Shown one piece after another: positions 17,742-27,436 of a DNA stretch of 64,000 nt. A program made the position numbers and the translations under genes. How positions within the stretch are numbered: position 1 is the stretch's first letter; each line of letters begins with the position of its first letter. The notes beneath the pieces are model-generated. The model saw only the letters and a program-made list of their open reading frames with translations, had not been told where the DNA came from and ran no database searches. Origin of the DNA: Chryseobacterium gleum (GTDB lineage Bacteria > Bacteroidota > Bacteroidia > Flavobacteriales > BACL11); assembly GCA_945865535.1 (NCBI GenBank), contig CAMBDW010000006.1, positions 1 to 64,000 of the forward strand, in the 5' to 3' direction.

Positions 17742-18431
17742 TTAAGCAAAAACCTCATTTAGAATACTCTCAAATAACAGTCTTCCGTCTTGATTATTTA
17801 GTGCCCCATCAGAAGCTCTTTCGGGGTGAGGCATCATTCCAAATACATTTCTTTCTTTATTACACACTCCCGCAATATTCATAAGTGAACCGTTAGGATT
17901 TGGGTCCTCCGTAATATTACCATCTTTATCGCAATATTTAAATAAAATTTGGTCGTTATCCACTAACAATTTTAAGGTTTTTTCATCTGCAAAATATCTT
18001 CCCTCACCATGGGCAATAGGAATTTTAATCGCACCATTGCCATACTTATTTGTTACCAATGTATTTTTAGTGTTTACTTTTAAGAAAGTGTTTTTACATA
18101 TAAATTTATGCGTTGTATTGTGCAACAGTGCGCCCGGCAACAAACCACTTTCAGTTAAAATCTGAAACCCATTGCATATTCCCATTACATAGCCTCCTGC
18201 ATTTGCAAATCCTATTATTTCTTTCATAATGGGCGAGAATTTTGCAATAGCTCCAGACCTTAAATAATCGCCATAAGAAAATCCTCCAGGCAAGATGACG
18301 AAATCTACTTCTTGTAAGTCAGTGTCTTTATGCCAAAGTTTTACGACTTCTTGCTTCATAATTGTTTCAAGAACATACATCATATCCATGTCACAATTTG
18401 AACCAGGAAATACTACTACACCAAATTTCAT
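17742..18431 (-). CDS. purQ: Phosphoribosylformylglycinamidine synthase, glutaminase subunit PurQ
   Basis: Class I glutamine amidotransferase subunit of the FGAM synthase that provides ammonia in step four of purine synthesis. 229 residues, with FPGSNCD at the start, the nucleophile in MGICNGFQILTE (near residue 88) and the His/Glu pair in MMPHPERASD. A separate PurQ normally goes with a small-type PurL and PurS, neither of which is in this window. ATG at 18431 chosen (canonical MKFGVVVFPG); another ATG lies two codons upstream. A promoter element sits at 18452-18459 inside the end of the upstream gene. Confidence 0.95.
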   Translation of the reverse strand: MKFGVVVFPGSNCDMDMMYVLETIMKQEVVKLWHKDTDLQEVDFVILPGGFSYGDYLRSGAIAKFSPIMKEIIGFANAGGYVMGICNGFQILTESGLLPGALLHNTTHKFICKNTFLKVNTKNTLVTNKYGNGAIKIPIAHGEGRYFADEKTLKLLVDNDQILFKYCDKDGNITEDPNPNGSLMNIAGVCNKERNVFGMMPHPERASDGALNNQDGRLLFESILNEVFA

Positions 18432-18451
18432 AAGCATAAATTATAAGAGTG

Positions 18452-18459
18452 CAAATTTA
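18452..18459 (-). promoter_or_regulatory. -7 promoter element of purQ
   Basis: TAAATTTG on the minus strand, 20 bp before the chosen purQ ATG and overlapping the stop of the DUF6427 gene. Confidence 0.45.
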
Positions 18460-19395
18460 CACATTAAAAGCAATCGCAAATTTATAATAGAGGGAAGAAA
18501 TTACCAACAAAGAAAATAAACGCTCTGCCATTTTTCTTTTTTTAGTGTAGACAAAATAATTACCCAAAATAATTGCTAAGGGCAGGAGCGAGAAGTAAAA
18601 ATATTCCCAACCAGAATAATTAGCAATTAAAATACTAATCATAAAAAACCAAATGATTGTCATAAATGTTCTTCTTGATTTGATGCTTTTTTTATACAGC
18701 CACATAAAGAGTTCAAAAAATGAAAATAATACAACCAATATTAGTGTCGCTAACCAGATTATTTTTGACAAGTGCTCTTCTTTGATAGTTGAAAAACTGA
18801 TTTGGGAGAACTTAAAAAATTTAGGCATAGAAAAAGGAATTTCTGTAACAACTACAAAAACAAAATAAAACAAATAAGGAATGAGCATGCCTAAAAAAAT
18901 AGTAACAAAAATTCGCCAATTGAGATTACCATAATTGATACTAAATATAATCAAAATTAGTATCAAATAAATTAAGTTTGGAAAAATAAAGGTAAGAACG
19001 CCCAATATAATTGAGGCATTAAAATACTGAGAAAACGGCAGATCTTTTTGATAGCTTTCCAGTAAAAAATTAAATAAAAATAAAACCAGAAAAGCAGATA
19101 TCCAAACTTCAACGGTATTAATAAAAGGACTACTAATTAAAATAAATACAACCCCAATTACTAAATTTTCTTTGCGGATAATGTTTTTCTCATAAATAAT
19201 ATTGTTGAGTCCGGTGCTTAAAAAAAATGGAATAGTAAAACCTAACAGAAGTACAATTACAGGCTTCAAATAGGGATGACTAAATACGATATCTATATCA
19301 GATTGGAGTAATGGAAAAAGAACAAATAGCACACAAAAAATAATAAAAAAAAGTATTATTGAAGGTTTTGGATTGATAAGGTGTTTTAAAAACAT
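18457..19395 (-). CDS. DUF6427 family polytopic membrane protein
   Basis: 312 residues, very hydrophobic, with roughly nine to ten membrane helices spread over the whole length (for example 14-32, 41-60, 76-92, 98-115, 130-152, 160-182, 212-235, 242-262, 265-283). No catalytic motif is visible. The position beside a small DUF6341-like gene and purD is the usual neighbourhood of DUF6427 in Flavobacteriia, which is the main basis for the family name. Function unknown. Confidence 0.7.
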   Translation of the reverse strand: MFLKHLINPKPSIILFFIIFCVLFVLFPLLQSDIDIVFSHPYLKPVIVLLLGFTIPFFLSTGLNNIIYEKNIIRKENLVIGVVFILISSPFINTVEVWISAFLVLFLFNFLLESYQKDLPFSQYFNASIILGVLTFIFPNLIYLILILIIFSINYGNLNWRIFVTIFLGMLIPYLFYFVFVVVTEIPFSMPKFFKFSQISFSTIKEEHLSKIIWLATLILVVLFSFFELFMWLYKKSIKSRRTFMTIIWFFMISILIANYSGWEYFYFSLLPLAIILGNYFVYTKKRKMAERLFSLLVISSLYYKFAIAFNV

Positions 19396-19415
19396 GCTGC
19401 TTGCTAAAAAATATT

Positions 19416-19423
19416 TAAATTTG
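19416..19423 (+). promoter_or_regulatory. -7 promoter element of the DUF6341-like gene
   Basis: TAAATTTG ends 24 bp before the ATG at 19448, in the short space divergent from the DUF6427 gene. Confidence 0.45.
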
Positions 19424-19447
19424 CCACAGTAAATTAAAACAAAAATT

Positions 19448-19624
19448 ATGAAAGAAGTATTTTATGCAATCGGTGATTTTTTTGGCTTGATTTTTAATGG
19501 TGTTGAAGTTTTAGGTAATGCCCCAAACTATTTTTATATTGGCGTGATCTTTGCCTTTTTAGTAGTGTGGATAACTAAAATGTTAAAGCACAGAAAAGAT
19601 AATGAAGAGCATGCTTCTTTATAA
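19448..19624 (+). CDS. DUF6341-like 58-residue membrane protein
   Basis: Short gene for a single-span membrane protein: MKEVFYAIGDFFGLIFNG at the N-terminus, a hydrophobic helix at about 29-44 (YFYIGVIFAFLVVWITKM), and a charged tail KHRKDNEEHASL. Length, topology and place between DUF6427 and purD fit DUF6341 of Flavobacteriia. Its stop overlaps the convergent purD stop by 6 bp. Function unknown. Confidence 0.65.
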   Translation: MKEVFYAIGDFFGLIFNGVEVLGNAPNYFYIGVIFAFLVVWITKMLKHRKDNEEHASL

Positions 19625-20887
19625 ATCAAACCCTATATCCTTACGATAGTACTTTCCTTCAAAGGAAATTCTTGCTGCACTTTCAAATGATTTTTCTAGT
19701 GCAATTTCCATTTTTTGTCCAAAAGAAGTTACTGCAATAACTCTCCCTCCATTTGTTTTAATACCGCCATCATTTTTTGTCCCTGCGTGAAAAACAAGAC
19801 TATTTTCAACGGCCTCAATCCCTGATATTGCTTTATTATTTTCATAAGTCTGTGGATAACCTCCAGAAACAAGCATTACTGTTGCGGCAACCTCATCGGT
19901 AATTTCTAAATCTTTTTCGCTAAAAGTTCCATCATTAATCCCTTTAAGTAGATTCAAAAAATCAGAGGTTATTCTAGGTATTACCACCTCAGTTTCAGGA
20001 TCTCCCATTCTTACATTATATTCAATAACTTTTGGCTGTCCTTTTACATTTATAAGCCCAATAAATACAAACCCTTTATAAGTGATGTTGTCTTTTTTAA
20101 GTCCTTCAATTGTGGGTTTTATAATTTCTCGTTCTACTTTTTCAATGTAAAACCTATCAGCAAAAGGAACTGGAGAAATTGCTCCCATTCCTCCAGTATT
20201 TAAACCAGTATCTCCCTCTCCAATTCTTTTGTAATCCTTGGCGGAAGGTAAAATTTTATACGATTCTCCATCTGTTAATACAAAAACGGAAAGCTCAATA
20301 CCTTTTAGAAATTCTTCAATTACCACTGTTGATGACGCTTCCCCAAATTTAGAATCAGCAAGCATAGCTTTTAATTCATTTTTAGCATCTTCAATCTTGT
20401 CAAGAATTAAAACTCCTTTTCCAGAGGCAAGTCCATCCGCTTTTAATACATAAGGAGCTTCTAAACTCTCCAAAAAACCATATCCTTCCTCTAGACTTTC
20501 TTTGGTAAAAGCTTGATATTTGGCAGTAGGTATATCGTGCCGAATCATAAATTCTTTTGCGAATTTCTTACTTCCTTCCAATTGAGCGCCCTGTTTTGAG
20601 GGTCCAATTAATGAGATATTTTTTAACCGCTCATCTTCTTGAAAAAAATCATAAATACCATTAACCAAAGGATCTTCTGGCCCTACCAAAACCAATTCTA
20701 TTTTTTCGGAAATAACAAATTCTTTAATACTTTCAAAATCATTTACACTAATGTTAATATTTGTTCCTACTTTTTCTGTTCCGGCATTTCCAGGAGCAAT
20801 AAATAGTTTATTACAACTGCTGCTTTGTGCTATCTTCCAAGCAAATGCATGCTCTCTCCCTCCGCTTCCTAGTATTAATACATTCAT
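19619..20887 (-). CDS. purD: Phosphoribosylamine-glycine ligase
   Basis: ATP-grasp ligase for the second step of purine synthesis (phosphoribosylamine + glycine to GAR). 422 residues, starting MNVLILGSGGREHAFAWK. It has the ATP-grasp stretch YVLKADGLASGKGV, VVIEEFLKGIELSVF, GDTGLNTGGMGA and the metal/phosphate motif VIEYNVRMGDPET. The ATG shares a base with the stop of the YebC-like gene (TAATG), so it is the last gene of a lepA-yebC-purD operon. Confidence 0.97.
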   Translation of the reverse strand: MNVLILGSGGREHAFAWKIAQSSSCNKLFIAPGNAGTEKVGTNINISVNDFESIKEFVISEKIELVLVGPEDPLVNGIYDFFQEDERLKNISLIGPSKQGAQLEGSKKFAKEFMIRHDIPTAKYQAFTKESLEEGYGFLESLEAPYVLKADGLASGKGVLILDKIEDAKNELKAMLADSKFGEASSTVVIEEFLKGIELSVFVLTDGESYKILPSAKDYKRIGEGDTGLNTGGMGAISPVPFADRFYIEKVEREIIKPTIEGLKKDNITYKGFVFIGLINVKGQPKVIEYNVRMGDPETEVVIPRITSDFLNLLKGINDGTFSEKDLEITDEVAATVMLVSGGYPQTYENNKAISGIEAVENSLVFHAGTKNDGGIKTNGGRVIAVTSFGQKMEIALEKSFESAARISFEGKYYRKDIGFDL

Positions 20888-21636
20888 TATTCGCTTTCCA
20901 TAGCTCTTAAGATCTCCTCTGTTAATTCCATATTATGAAATACCTGCTGTACGTCATCATTTTCTTCTAACAAATCTAAAAGTTTTAATACTTTTTCGGC
21001 TTGTTGGGCAGTAATTGTTTTAAAATTATTTGGGATTCTTTGTAATTCAGAATTTGCAATTTCTATTCCTAATTTCTCTAATTTAGTCTGCATATTATTA
21101 AAATCTGGGAAATCGCAATAAGCTGTTACTGCCTCTTGATCAACATCTAACTCTTCCAGTCCAGCATCTATAAGCTCCATTTCTAGCTCCTCAATAGCCA
21201 TATTTATATGACTAGGGTCAATAGTAAAAACTCCTTTTCTATCAAAAATAAATTCTAATGATCCATTGGTTCCTAATAGGCCATCACATTTGCTAAAATA
21301 AGATCGAACATCAGCAACTGTTCTATTATTATTATTTGTTGCGCAATCAACAAAAACAGCAATGCCATTTAAAGCGTACCCTTCTAATGATATTTCTTCA
21401 TAGTTAGCAGTATTTTTATCACTTGCTTTTTTAATTGCGCGCAATACATTGTCCTTAGGCATATTTGCTGACTTTGCATTTTGCATTACTTGTCTTAACC
21501 TAGAATTAGTATCCGGATAAGGCCCTCCTTCTTTTACAGCCATTACGAGATCTTTCCCAATTCTAGTAAAAACTTTGGCCATTTTTGACCACCTTTTCAT
21601 CTTTCTAGCCTTTCTAAATTCAAATGCTCTCCCCAT
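20887..21636 (-). CDS. YebC/PmpR family protein (TACO1-like)
   Basis: 249 residues of the YebC family. Recognisable are MGRAFEFRKARKMKRWSKMA, the conserved NSRLRQVMQNAKSANMPKDN and YALNGIAVFVDCATNNNNRT, and the late acidic LLEENDDVQQVFHN. Family members were named as transcription regulators (PmpR), and newer work connects YebC/TACO1 to translation of proline-rich stretches. Being directly behind the ribosomal factor gene lepA fits a translation role, which is inference. Confidence 0.93.
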   Translation of the reverse strand: MGRAFEFRKARKMKRWSKMAKVFTRIGKDLVMAVKEGGPYPDTNSRLRQVMQNAKSANMPKDNVLRAIKKASDKNTANYEEISLEGYALNGIAVFVDCATNNNNRTVADVRSYFSKCDGLLGTNGSLEFIFDRKGVFTIDPSHINMAIEELEMELIDAGLEELDVDQEAVTAYCDFPDFNNMQTKLEKLGIEIANSELQRIPNNFKTITAQQAEKVLKLLDLLEENDDVQQVFHNMELTEEILRAMESE

Positions 21637-21646
21637 AATTTATGAC

Positions 21647-23437
21647 TTAATCATCTAATTTTAATACTGATAAAAATGCTTCTTGAGGAATTTCAACATT
21701 ACCTACTTGCCTCATTCTTTTCTTGCCTTTCTTTTGTTTTTCTAAAAGTTTTCGTTTTCTTGAAATATCTCCTCCATAACATTTTGCGGTTACATCTTTT
21801 CTAAGAGCTTTAACTGTTTCTCTAGAAATAATTTTAGCGCCAATTGCTGATTGTATGGCAATATCAAATTGTTGCCTAGGGATGAGCTCTTTTAATTTTG
21901 CACATAACTTTTTGCCTAAATTATAGGAGTTTGTTTTGTGAACCAGTGCAGATAATGCATCAACCGGCTCTCCATTTAATAAAATATCTAGCTTGGCCAA
22001 AACAGATGCTCTGTACTCAATTGGGGAGTAATCAAATGAAGCATATCCTCTAGAAATAGATTTTAATTTATCATAAAAATCAAACACAATCTCACCTAAT
22101 GGCATTTCAAAAGTAAGTTCAACCCTATCAGTTGTTAGGTAAACCTGATTTATCAATTCTCCTCTTTTTGTAATACACAAATTCATTACCGGCCCAATAA
22201 AATCAGACTTTGTAATCACCTGAGCCCGAATATACGGCTCTTCCACGCTCTCTAAAATACTTGGATCAGGATAGTCTGAAGGATTGTGAATTTCTAGTTT
22301 TTTGCCGGTTCTTGTGTATGCATAATAAGACACATTGGGGACAGTAGTAATAACTGTCATGTCGAACTCTCTTTCCAATCGCTCCTGAATAATTTCCATA
22401 TGTAACATTCCTAAAAACCCACATCTAAAGCCAAATCCAAGTGCTGCAGATGATTCTGGCTCAAAAGTTAATGACGCGTCATTTAGTTGTAATTTTTCCA
22501 TAGAGCTTCTAAGCTCTTCAAAATCCTCAGTATCGACAGGATAAATACCTGCAAACACCATTGGTTTTACTTCCTCAAAGCCTTTTATGGCTTCAGTCGC
22601 AGGATTTTCAACAGTTGTAATAGTATCCCCAACTTTTACTTCTGTTGCAGTTTTAATTCCTGAAATAATATACCCAACTTCACCTGCTTTTAATGAATTT
22701 TTTGGAAATTGTTTAAGTCTTAATGCTCCAATTTCATCTGCATGATACTCCATGTCAGTTGCCATGAATTTCACCTTTTGTCCTTTTTTAATTTCGCCAT
22801 TTACTACTTTAAAATAGGCCTCAACTCCCCTAAAAGTATTGTACAGGGAATCAAAAATCATAGCTTGTAATGGAGCATTAGTATCTCCTTTGGGATGCGG
22901 AATCCTTTCTATAATAGCAGCCAAAATAGCTTCAATACCTATTCCAGTTTTAGCGCTTGCAGAGATGATATCTGCTTTTTCACACAAGATTAAATTGGTA
23001 ATTTGATCTTTTACTAATTCCGGTTCAGCCGAAGGCAAATCAATTTTATTCAAAACAGGAATAATTTCTAAATTATTGTCCAATGCTAAATAAAGATTAG
23101 AGATAGTCTGGGCTTGAATTCCTTGCGCTGCATCAACAATTAACAAAGCTCCTTCACAAGCTGCAATCGATCTTGATACTTCATAGGAAAAATCAACATG
23201 CCCAGGAGTATCAATCAAATTTAGTATATAATCTTCTCCTTTATAAGTATATTCCATTTGTATGGCATGACTTTTAATAGTGATTCCTCTTTCTTTTTCA
23301 AGATCCATATTATCAAGTACTTGGGCTTCTGCTTCCCTTTCTGTAACGGCCCCAGTAAATTCTAATAAGCGATCTGCCAAGGTAGATTTTCCATGGTCAA
23401 TGTGTGCAATAATGCAAAAATTCCTAATATTTTTCAT
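21647..23437 (-). CDS. lepA: Elongation factor 4 (LepA)
   Basis: Ribosome-dependent GTPase, 596 residues. GTPase motifs: [13 protein letters not shown] (P-loop, near 12-24), [23 protein letters not shown] and SASAKTG. EF-G-like domains follow, and the LepA-specific C-terminal domain is marked by [33 protein letters not shown] and [16 protein letters not shown]. The frame opens at a TTG (23446), but a -7 promoter element covers it (23444-23451), so the ATG at 23437 ([12 protein letters not shown]) is the start. Heads an operon with the YebC-like gene and purD. Confidence 0.97.
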   Translation of the reverse strand: MKNIRNFCIIAHIDHGKSTLADRLLEFTGAVTEREAEAQVLDNMDLEKERGITIKSHAIQMEYTYKGEDYILNLIDTPGHVDFSYEVSRSIAACEGALLIVDAAQGIQAQTISNLYLALDNNLEIIPVLNKIDLPSAEPELVKDQITNLILCEKADIISASAKTGIGIEAILAAIIERIPHPKGDTNAPLQAMIFDSLYNTFRGVEAYFKVVNGEIKKGQKVKFMATDMEYHADEIGALRLKQFPKNSLKAGEVGYIISGIKTATEVKVGDTITTVENPATEAIKGFEEVKPMVFAGIYPVDTEDFEELRSSMEKLQLNDASLTFEPESSAALGFGFRCGFLGMLHMEIIQERLEREFDMTVITTVPNVSYYAYTRTGKKLEIHNPSDYPDPSILESVEEPYIRAQVITKSDFIGPVMNLCITKRGELINQVYLTTDRVELTFEMPLGEIVFDFYDKLKSISRGYASFDYSPIEYRASVLAKLDILLNGEPVDALSALVHKTNSYNLGKKLCAKLKELIPRQQFDIAIQSAIGAKIISRETVKALRKDVTAKCYGGDISRKRKLLEKQKKGKKRMRQVGNVEIPQEAFLSVLKLDD

Positions 23438-23443
23438 CAAGAG

Positions 23444-23451
23444 CAAAAATA
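23444..23451 (-). promoter_or_regulatory. -7 promoter element of lepA
   Basis: TATTTTTG on the minus strand, ending 6 bp before the lepA ATG. It covers the alternative upstream TTG start and so excludes it. The expected leader is near zero. Confidence 0.45.
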
Positions 23452-23498
23452 CATTTTTTCGCCTATACTAGAATAATTTTTTATAGTAGAAATCTTAT

Positions 23499-23506
23499 TA
23501 TATTTG
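23499..23506 (+). promoter_or_regulatory. -7 promoter element of the DUF2061 gene
   Basis: TATATTTG ends 15 bp before the ATG at 23522 and includes the TTG at 23504 that would otherwise extend the frame. Confidence 0.5.
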
Positions 23507-23521
23507 CTAAAACAAATATCT

Positions 23522-23941
23522 ATGGAAAAAGTAATAATGCGTAGGAGAAGACATTTAGCCAAAGCAATTACCTGGCGCATTATTGGGACATTAGATACAT
23601 TTGTTTTATCTTGGCTTATAACAAAAGAACCATTAACTGCTGGATGGATTGCACTTGTAGAATTAATTACCAAAACCATCCTTTATTATTTTCATGAAAG
23701 AGCTTGGTTTGCATCAAATTTAGGAATAGAAAACAGAAAAAGACATATTTTCAAAACAATTTCTTGGAGAATTATTGGAACGCTAGACACATTGTTGCTT
23801 TCATGGTTAATTACCGGCCAACTTAAACTTGGATTGCTTATAGGTGGTTTTGAAATAGTAACCAAAATGGTGCTATATTATATGCATGAAAGAGTTTGGT
23901 TTGCCTCTAATTGGGGTATTATTAAGCCACCAAAAGATTAA
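23522..23941 (+). CDS. Double DUF2061 membrane protein
   Basis: 139 residues made of two tandem copies of the DUF2061 module. Each copy runs R-R-H-x-x-K-A/T-I-x-W-R-I-I-G-T-L-D-T, then a hydrophobic helix (LSWLIT), and a second helix ending YYxHER-W-FASN-GI. Copy one covers about residues 8-70 and copy two about 74-136. Most family members carry one copy, so this looks like an internal duplication. Predicted small inner-membrane protein; function unknown. Start set at ATG 23522 by the promoter at 23499-23506. Confidence 0.85.
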   Translation: MEKVIMRRRRHLAKAITWRIIGTLDTFVLSWLITKEPLTAGWIALVELITKTILYYFHERAWFASNLGIENRKRHIFKTISWRIIGTLDTLLLSWLITGQLKLGLLIGGFEIVTKMVLYYMHERVWFASNWGIIKPPKD

Positions 23942-24609
23942 GAAGGGCCTTCTTTTTTTGTAATTGTATAGTTTATTTCAATTTTATTTTCTTCAATCTC
24001 CTGTTTTTCTAATTCTTCATCAATTTCCCATTGATACTTTTTAGCTGGAGGGCCCTCATTCCTGTAAAATACAGCCACTAAAATTCCAGCTACAAATCCT
24101 GCTAAATGACCTTCCCATGAGATAGGCTCCTTAGTTGGAATAACTCCCCAGATCATAGATCCATATAAAAATATAATTATCAAACTCACTGCTGCTAGTC
24201 TTGGATTTTTACGAATTACCCCACTAATACATAAAAAAGAAGCAAGAGCATAAATGATTCCACTAGCGCCAATATGAAATGATGGTCTTCCAATAATCCA
24301 AAGCCAAAATCCTGAAATAAAAAATAGCCAAACAAAAATTGGCAATGCTATTTTCCGATATACAGAAAATAATAGTCCGCCAAGAATTAATATCGGATAT
24401 GAATTATTAAATAAATGGGTAAGATCTTTATGAATAAAAGGAGAGAATAAAAGCCCTCTTAATCCTTTTAGTGTTTGTGGAGACACTCCAAATTTAACAA
24501 ATGACAAATCAAACTGCAGTTCAATTAGTTTTACCAACCACATTACTAAAAGAAATAAAAATGGGATAAATAAAATGCTAAAAATTTCTTTTTTTTCTGA
24601 TGTGTTCAT
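23938..24609 (-). CDS. Rhomboid family intramembrane serine protease
   Basis: 223 residues, six or seven hydrophobic segments. The catalytic dyad is visible as the Ser in HIGASGIIYALAS (near 118) and the His in WEGHLAGFVAG (near 170), with an N-terminal FSPFIHKDLTHLFNN loop typical of rhomboids. It cleaves membrane protein segments inside the bilayer; targets unknown. The hydrophilic tail (about 185-223) is cytoplasmic-looking. It ends 4 bp into the convergent DUF2061 gene. Confidence 0.9.
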   Translation of the reverse strand: MNTSEKKEIFSILFIPFLFLLVMWLVKLIELQFDLSFVKFGVSPQTLKGLRGLLFSPFIHKDLTHLFNNSYPILILGGLLFSVYRKIALPIFVWLFFISGFWLWIIGRPSFHIGASGIIYALASFLCISGVIRKNPRLAAVSLIIIFLYGSMIWGVIPTKEPISWEGHLAGFVAGILVAVFYRNEGPPAKKYQWEIDEELEKQEIEENKIEINYTITKKEGPS

Positions 24610-24670
24610 TCTAAATATTAAGTAGTAAAAGTAAGTAAATAATGCCGATAAATTGTATTTTTACATTGAG

Positions 24671-27436
24671 ATGAAAAATGAAAAGAAATTATTTCTTTTA
24701 GATGGTTTTGCTCTTATTTACAGAGCTTATTTTGCCTTTGCTCAAAATCCAAGGATAAATTCAAAAGGGCTTGATACCTCAGCAATGTTTGGATTTACAA
24801 ATACCCTTAATGAAGTTATCCAAAAGGAAAAACCATCACATATTGCAGTAGTTTTTGATAGAAGCGCTCCAACCGAGCGCCATATTGAATATCCGCAATA
24901 TAAAGCGCAAAGAGAAGCAATGCCAGATGGGATTAGAGATGCCCTACCTTATATAGATAAATTGCTAGAAGCGTTTAATATTCCAAAACTTTACAAAGAT
25001 GGTTTTGAGGCAGATGATGTTATTGGCACATTAGCAAAGAAAGCCGAGCAAAAAGGCTATACTACTTTTATGATGACTTCTGATAAAGATTTTGCCCAAT
25101 TAGTTTCTGAAAATATCTTTATGTATCGACCGGGAAATAAATGGCAACCTACAACTATTTGGGGAATTCCTGAAGTCCTTGAAAAATTCAATCTTACAAG
25201 AGTTGATCAGGTGATTGATTTTTTAGGAATGATGGGTGATGCGGCAGATAATATTCCAGGGATTCCAGGAGTTGGGGAAAAAACTGCCCAAAAGTTTTTA
25301 AAGCAATATGATACAATGGAAGGTCTATTTGCAAATTCACATGATTTAAAAGGCAAAATGAGGGAAAATATTGAATCCTCAAAAGAAATAGGCTTGTTAT
25401 GTAAAAAATTAGCCACTATCATTACTGATGTTCCTATCGATCTTGATGAAGATAGCTTAAAGTACGAACCAATAAATACAGAAAAACTAACAACCCTTTT
25501 TGAGGAGCTGGAGTTTAGAACTCTTTTGCAAAGATTAATTGGAAAAAACCCTATACCAAAAATAGCTTCTGAAAGACAAATAATAACAACTGAAAGCTCA
25601 AGCCAATCCTCTCAGTTTGACTTATTTTCTCAAACATACTTAGCAGTGAATGAAAAAGTGAATACTAGTAATTTCATCTTTCTTGAAGATAGTAATCAAT
25701 TTGCAGATCTTGCTAAAAATATCAAAAATTCTAATTCTTTTTCCTTTCATTTAATTACAGATACTGATGACGCTTTAACTTCTAAGCTTACAGGAATTGC
25801 AGTCAGCTTCCTTAGTGATAATGGTTATTACTTTGCTTTTAATAGCTCCAATAAAGAGCTGATAAAAAACCTTTTTGAAGATGAAAAATTGACAGTAATT
25901 GGCTTTGATTTAAAATTTGCAATGAAAATGCTTCTTGCTCAGGATATTCAAATAAACGGAAAACTGTTTGATGTACAAATTGCCCACTACCTTCTGCATC
26001 CTGATATGCGAAATTCATTAGATGTAATTTCTGAAAATTATCTAAAAACCGATTTAAAAGAGGAAAGTATTATTTTAGGAAAAGGAAAGGCAAAAGTTTT
26101 ATTTTCTGAGTTAAAACAGTCTTTAATCACTGATTATGCCTGCCAAAGATCGCTTTCCATTTTTAATCTTTATAAGATTCTTGAAAAAGAAATGGTAGAA
26201 AATGGAGTTATTGATTTGTTTGAAAAAATGGAATTACCCTTATCAAAAGTTCTAGCAAAAATGGAGCTGGAAGGAATCGCACTTGATGTAAAAATGTTAA
26301 ATAATTTTAGTAGTGAGCTTACAAAAAAATTAACCTTCATTACTGCTAAAATTCATGATTTAGCTGGTGAAGATTTTAATATTGCGTCTCCAAAGCAAAT
26401 GGGAGAGCTTCTATTTGAGAAAATGAAACTCAGTAAAAAGCCTAAAAAAACTAAATCGGGGCAATACGCAACATCAGAAGAAGAGCTTCTAAAATTAAAA
26501 GCCTCTCATCCTATCATTGAAGAAATTTTAATTTTTAGAGGTATAAAAAAATTACTTTCAACCTATGTAGATGCCCTTCCAGATTTGTTAAATGTGAAAA
26601 CCCGCAGAATTCACACTACTTTTAACCAATCTGTTGCGGCAACAGGTCGTTTGTCATCAGTAAATCCGAATATTCAAAATATTCCTATTCGAACAGAAAT
26701 AGGCATGAAAGTGCGTGAAGCTTTTATTCCAAGAGATGATAATTTTACTTTAATGTCGGCTGATTATTCCCAAATTGAGCTTAGAATAATGGCCTCTTTA
26801 AGTAAAGATGAAGGAATGCTTAATGCTTTTAATAACGGAATTGATATTCATTCGGCTACTGCTGCTAAAGTTTATAAAGTTCCGCTGGAAGAAGTTGATA
26901 GAACAATGCGTTCAAACGCAAAATCAGTGAATTTTGGAATCATTTATGGTATTTCTGCTTTTGGTTTATCTCAGAATATTGGAGTTAGCCGAAAAGAAGC
27001 ACAAGAAATTATTGATAATTATTTTGAGCAATTTCCTAAAGTGAAAAAATATATGGATTGGTCAATTTCCCAAGCAAGAAGCAAAGAATATGTCGAAACC
27101 ATTATGGGAAGAAGAAGGTATTTAAAAGATATTAATGCCCGAAATGGCATGATAAGAGCAATGGCCGAAAGAAACGCTATAAATGCTCCAATACAAGGAT
27201 CTGCTGCTGATATTATAAAAATTGCAATGATTGCAATAGATAAAGAAATGGGAAAAAGAAAAATGCAATCAAAAATGCTATTGCAAGTGCATGACGAATT
27301 GGTTTTTGATATGCACCAATCAGAAACTATGGAATTAAAAGCTCTTGTAAAAGAGAAAATGGAACAAGCCTTTAATTTGCAAGTACCATTAATTGTGGAT
27401 ATAGGAGAAGGGGCAAATTGGCTAAAAGCCCACTAA
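24671..27436 (+). CDS. polA: DNA polymerase I with an inactivated proofreading domain
   Basis: 921 residues. The 5'-3' exonuclease domain (about 1-290) is intact-looking (LLDGFALIYRAYFAF, KDGFEADDVIGTLA, TSDKDFAQLV, DNIPGIPGVGEKTA). The polymerase domain has DYSQIELRIMAS, RSNAKSVNFGIIYG and LQVHDELVFD. The central 3'-5' exonuclease fold is present, but all four metal-binding carboxylates of Klenow seem lost: the D-x-E motif is H360-L-I362, the position of D424 is A417 (DLKFAMKM) and that of D501 is R493 (YACQRS). Proofreading is therefore predicted to be absent, as in Taq-type enzymes. ATG 24671 chosen over a TTG at 24653. Confidence 0.96.
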   Translation: MKNEKKLFLLDGFALIYRAYFAFAQNPRINSKGLDTSAMFGFTNTLNEVIQKEKPSHIAVVFDRSAPTERHIEYPQYKAQREAMPDGIRDALPYIDKLLEAFNIPKLYKDGFEADDVIGTLAKKAEQKGYTTFMMTSDKDFAQLVSENIFMYRPGNKWQPTTIWGIPEVLEKFNLTRVDQVIDFLGMMGDAADNIPGIPGVGEKTAQKFLKQYDTMEGLFANSHDLKGKMRENIESSKEIGLLCKKLATIITDVPIDLDEDSLKYEPINTEKLTTLFEELEFRTLLQRLIGKNPIPKIASERQIITTESSSQSSQFDLFSQTYLAVNEKVNTSNFIFLEDSNQFADLAKNIKNSNSFSFHLITDTDDALTSKLTGIAVSFLSDNGYYFAFNSSNKELIKNLFEDEKLTVIGFDLKFAMKMLLAQDIQINGKLFDVQIAHYLLHPDMRNSLDVISENYLKTDLKEESIILGKGKAKVLFSELKQSLITDYACQRSLSIFNLYKILEKEMVENGVIDLFEKMELPLSKVLAKMELEGIALDVKMLNNFSSELTKKLTFITAKIHDLAGEDFNIASPKQMGELLFEKMKLSKKPKKTKSGQYATSEEELLKLKASHPIIEEILIFRGIKKLLSTYVDALPDLLNVKTRRIHTTFNQSVAATGRLSSVNPNIQNIPIRTEIGMKVREAFIPRDDNFTLMSADYSQIELRIMASLSKDEGMLNAFNNGIDIHSATAAKVYKVPLEEVDRTMRSNAKSVNFGIIYGISAFGLSQNIGVSRKEAQEIIDNYFEQFPKVKKYMDWSISQARSKEYVETIMGRRRYLKDINARNGMIRAMAERNAINAPIQGSAADIIKIAMIAIDKEMGKRKMQSKMLLQVHDELVFDMHQSETMELKALVKEKMEQAFNLQVPLIVDIGEGANWLKAH

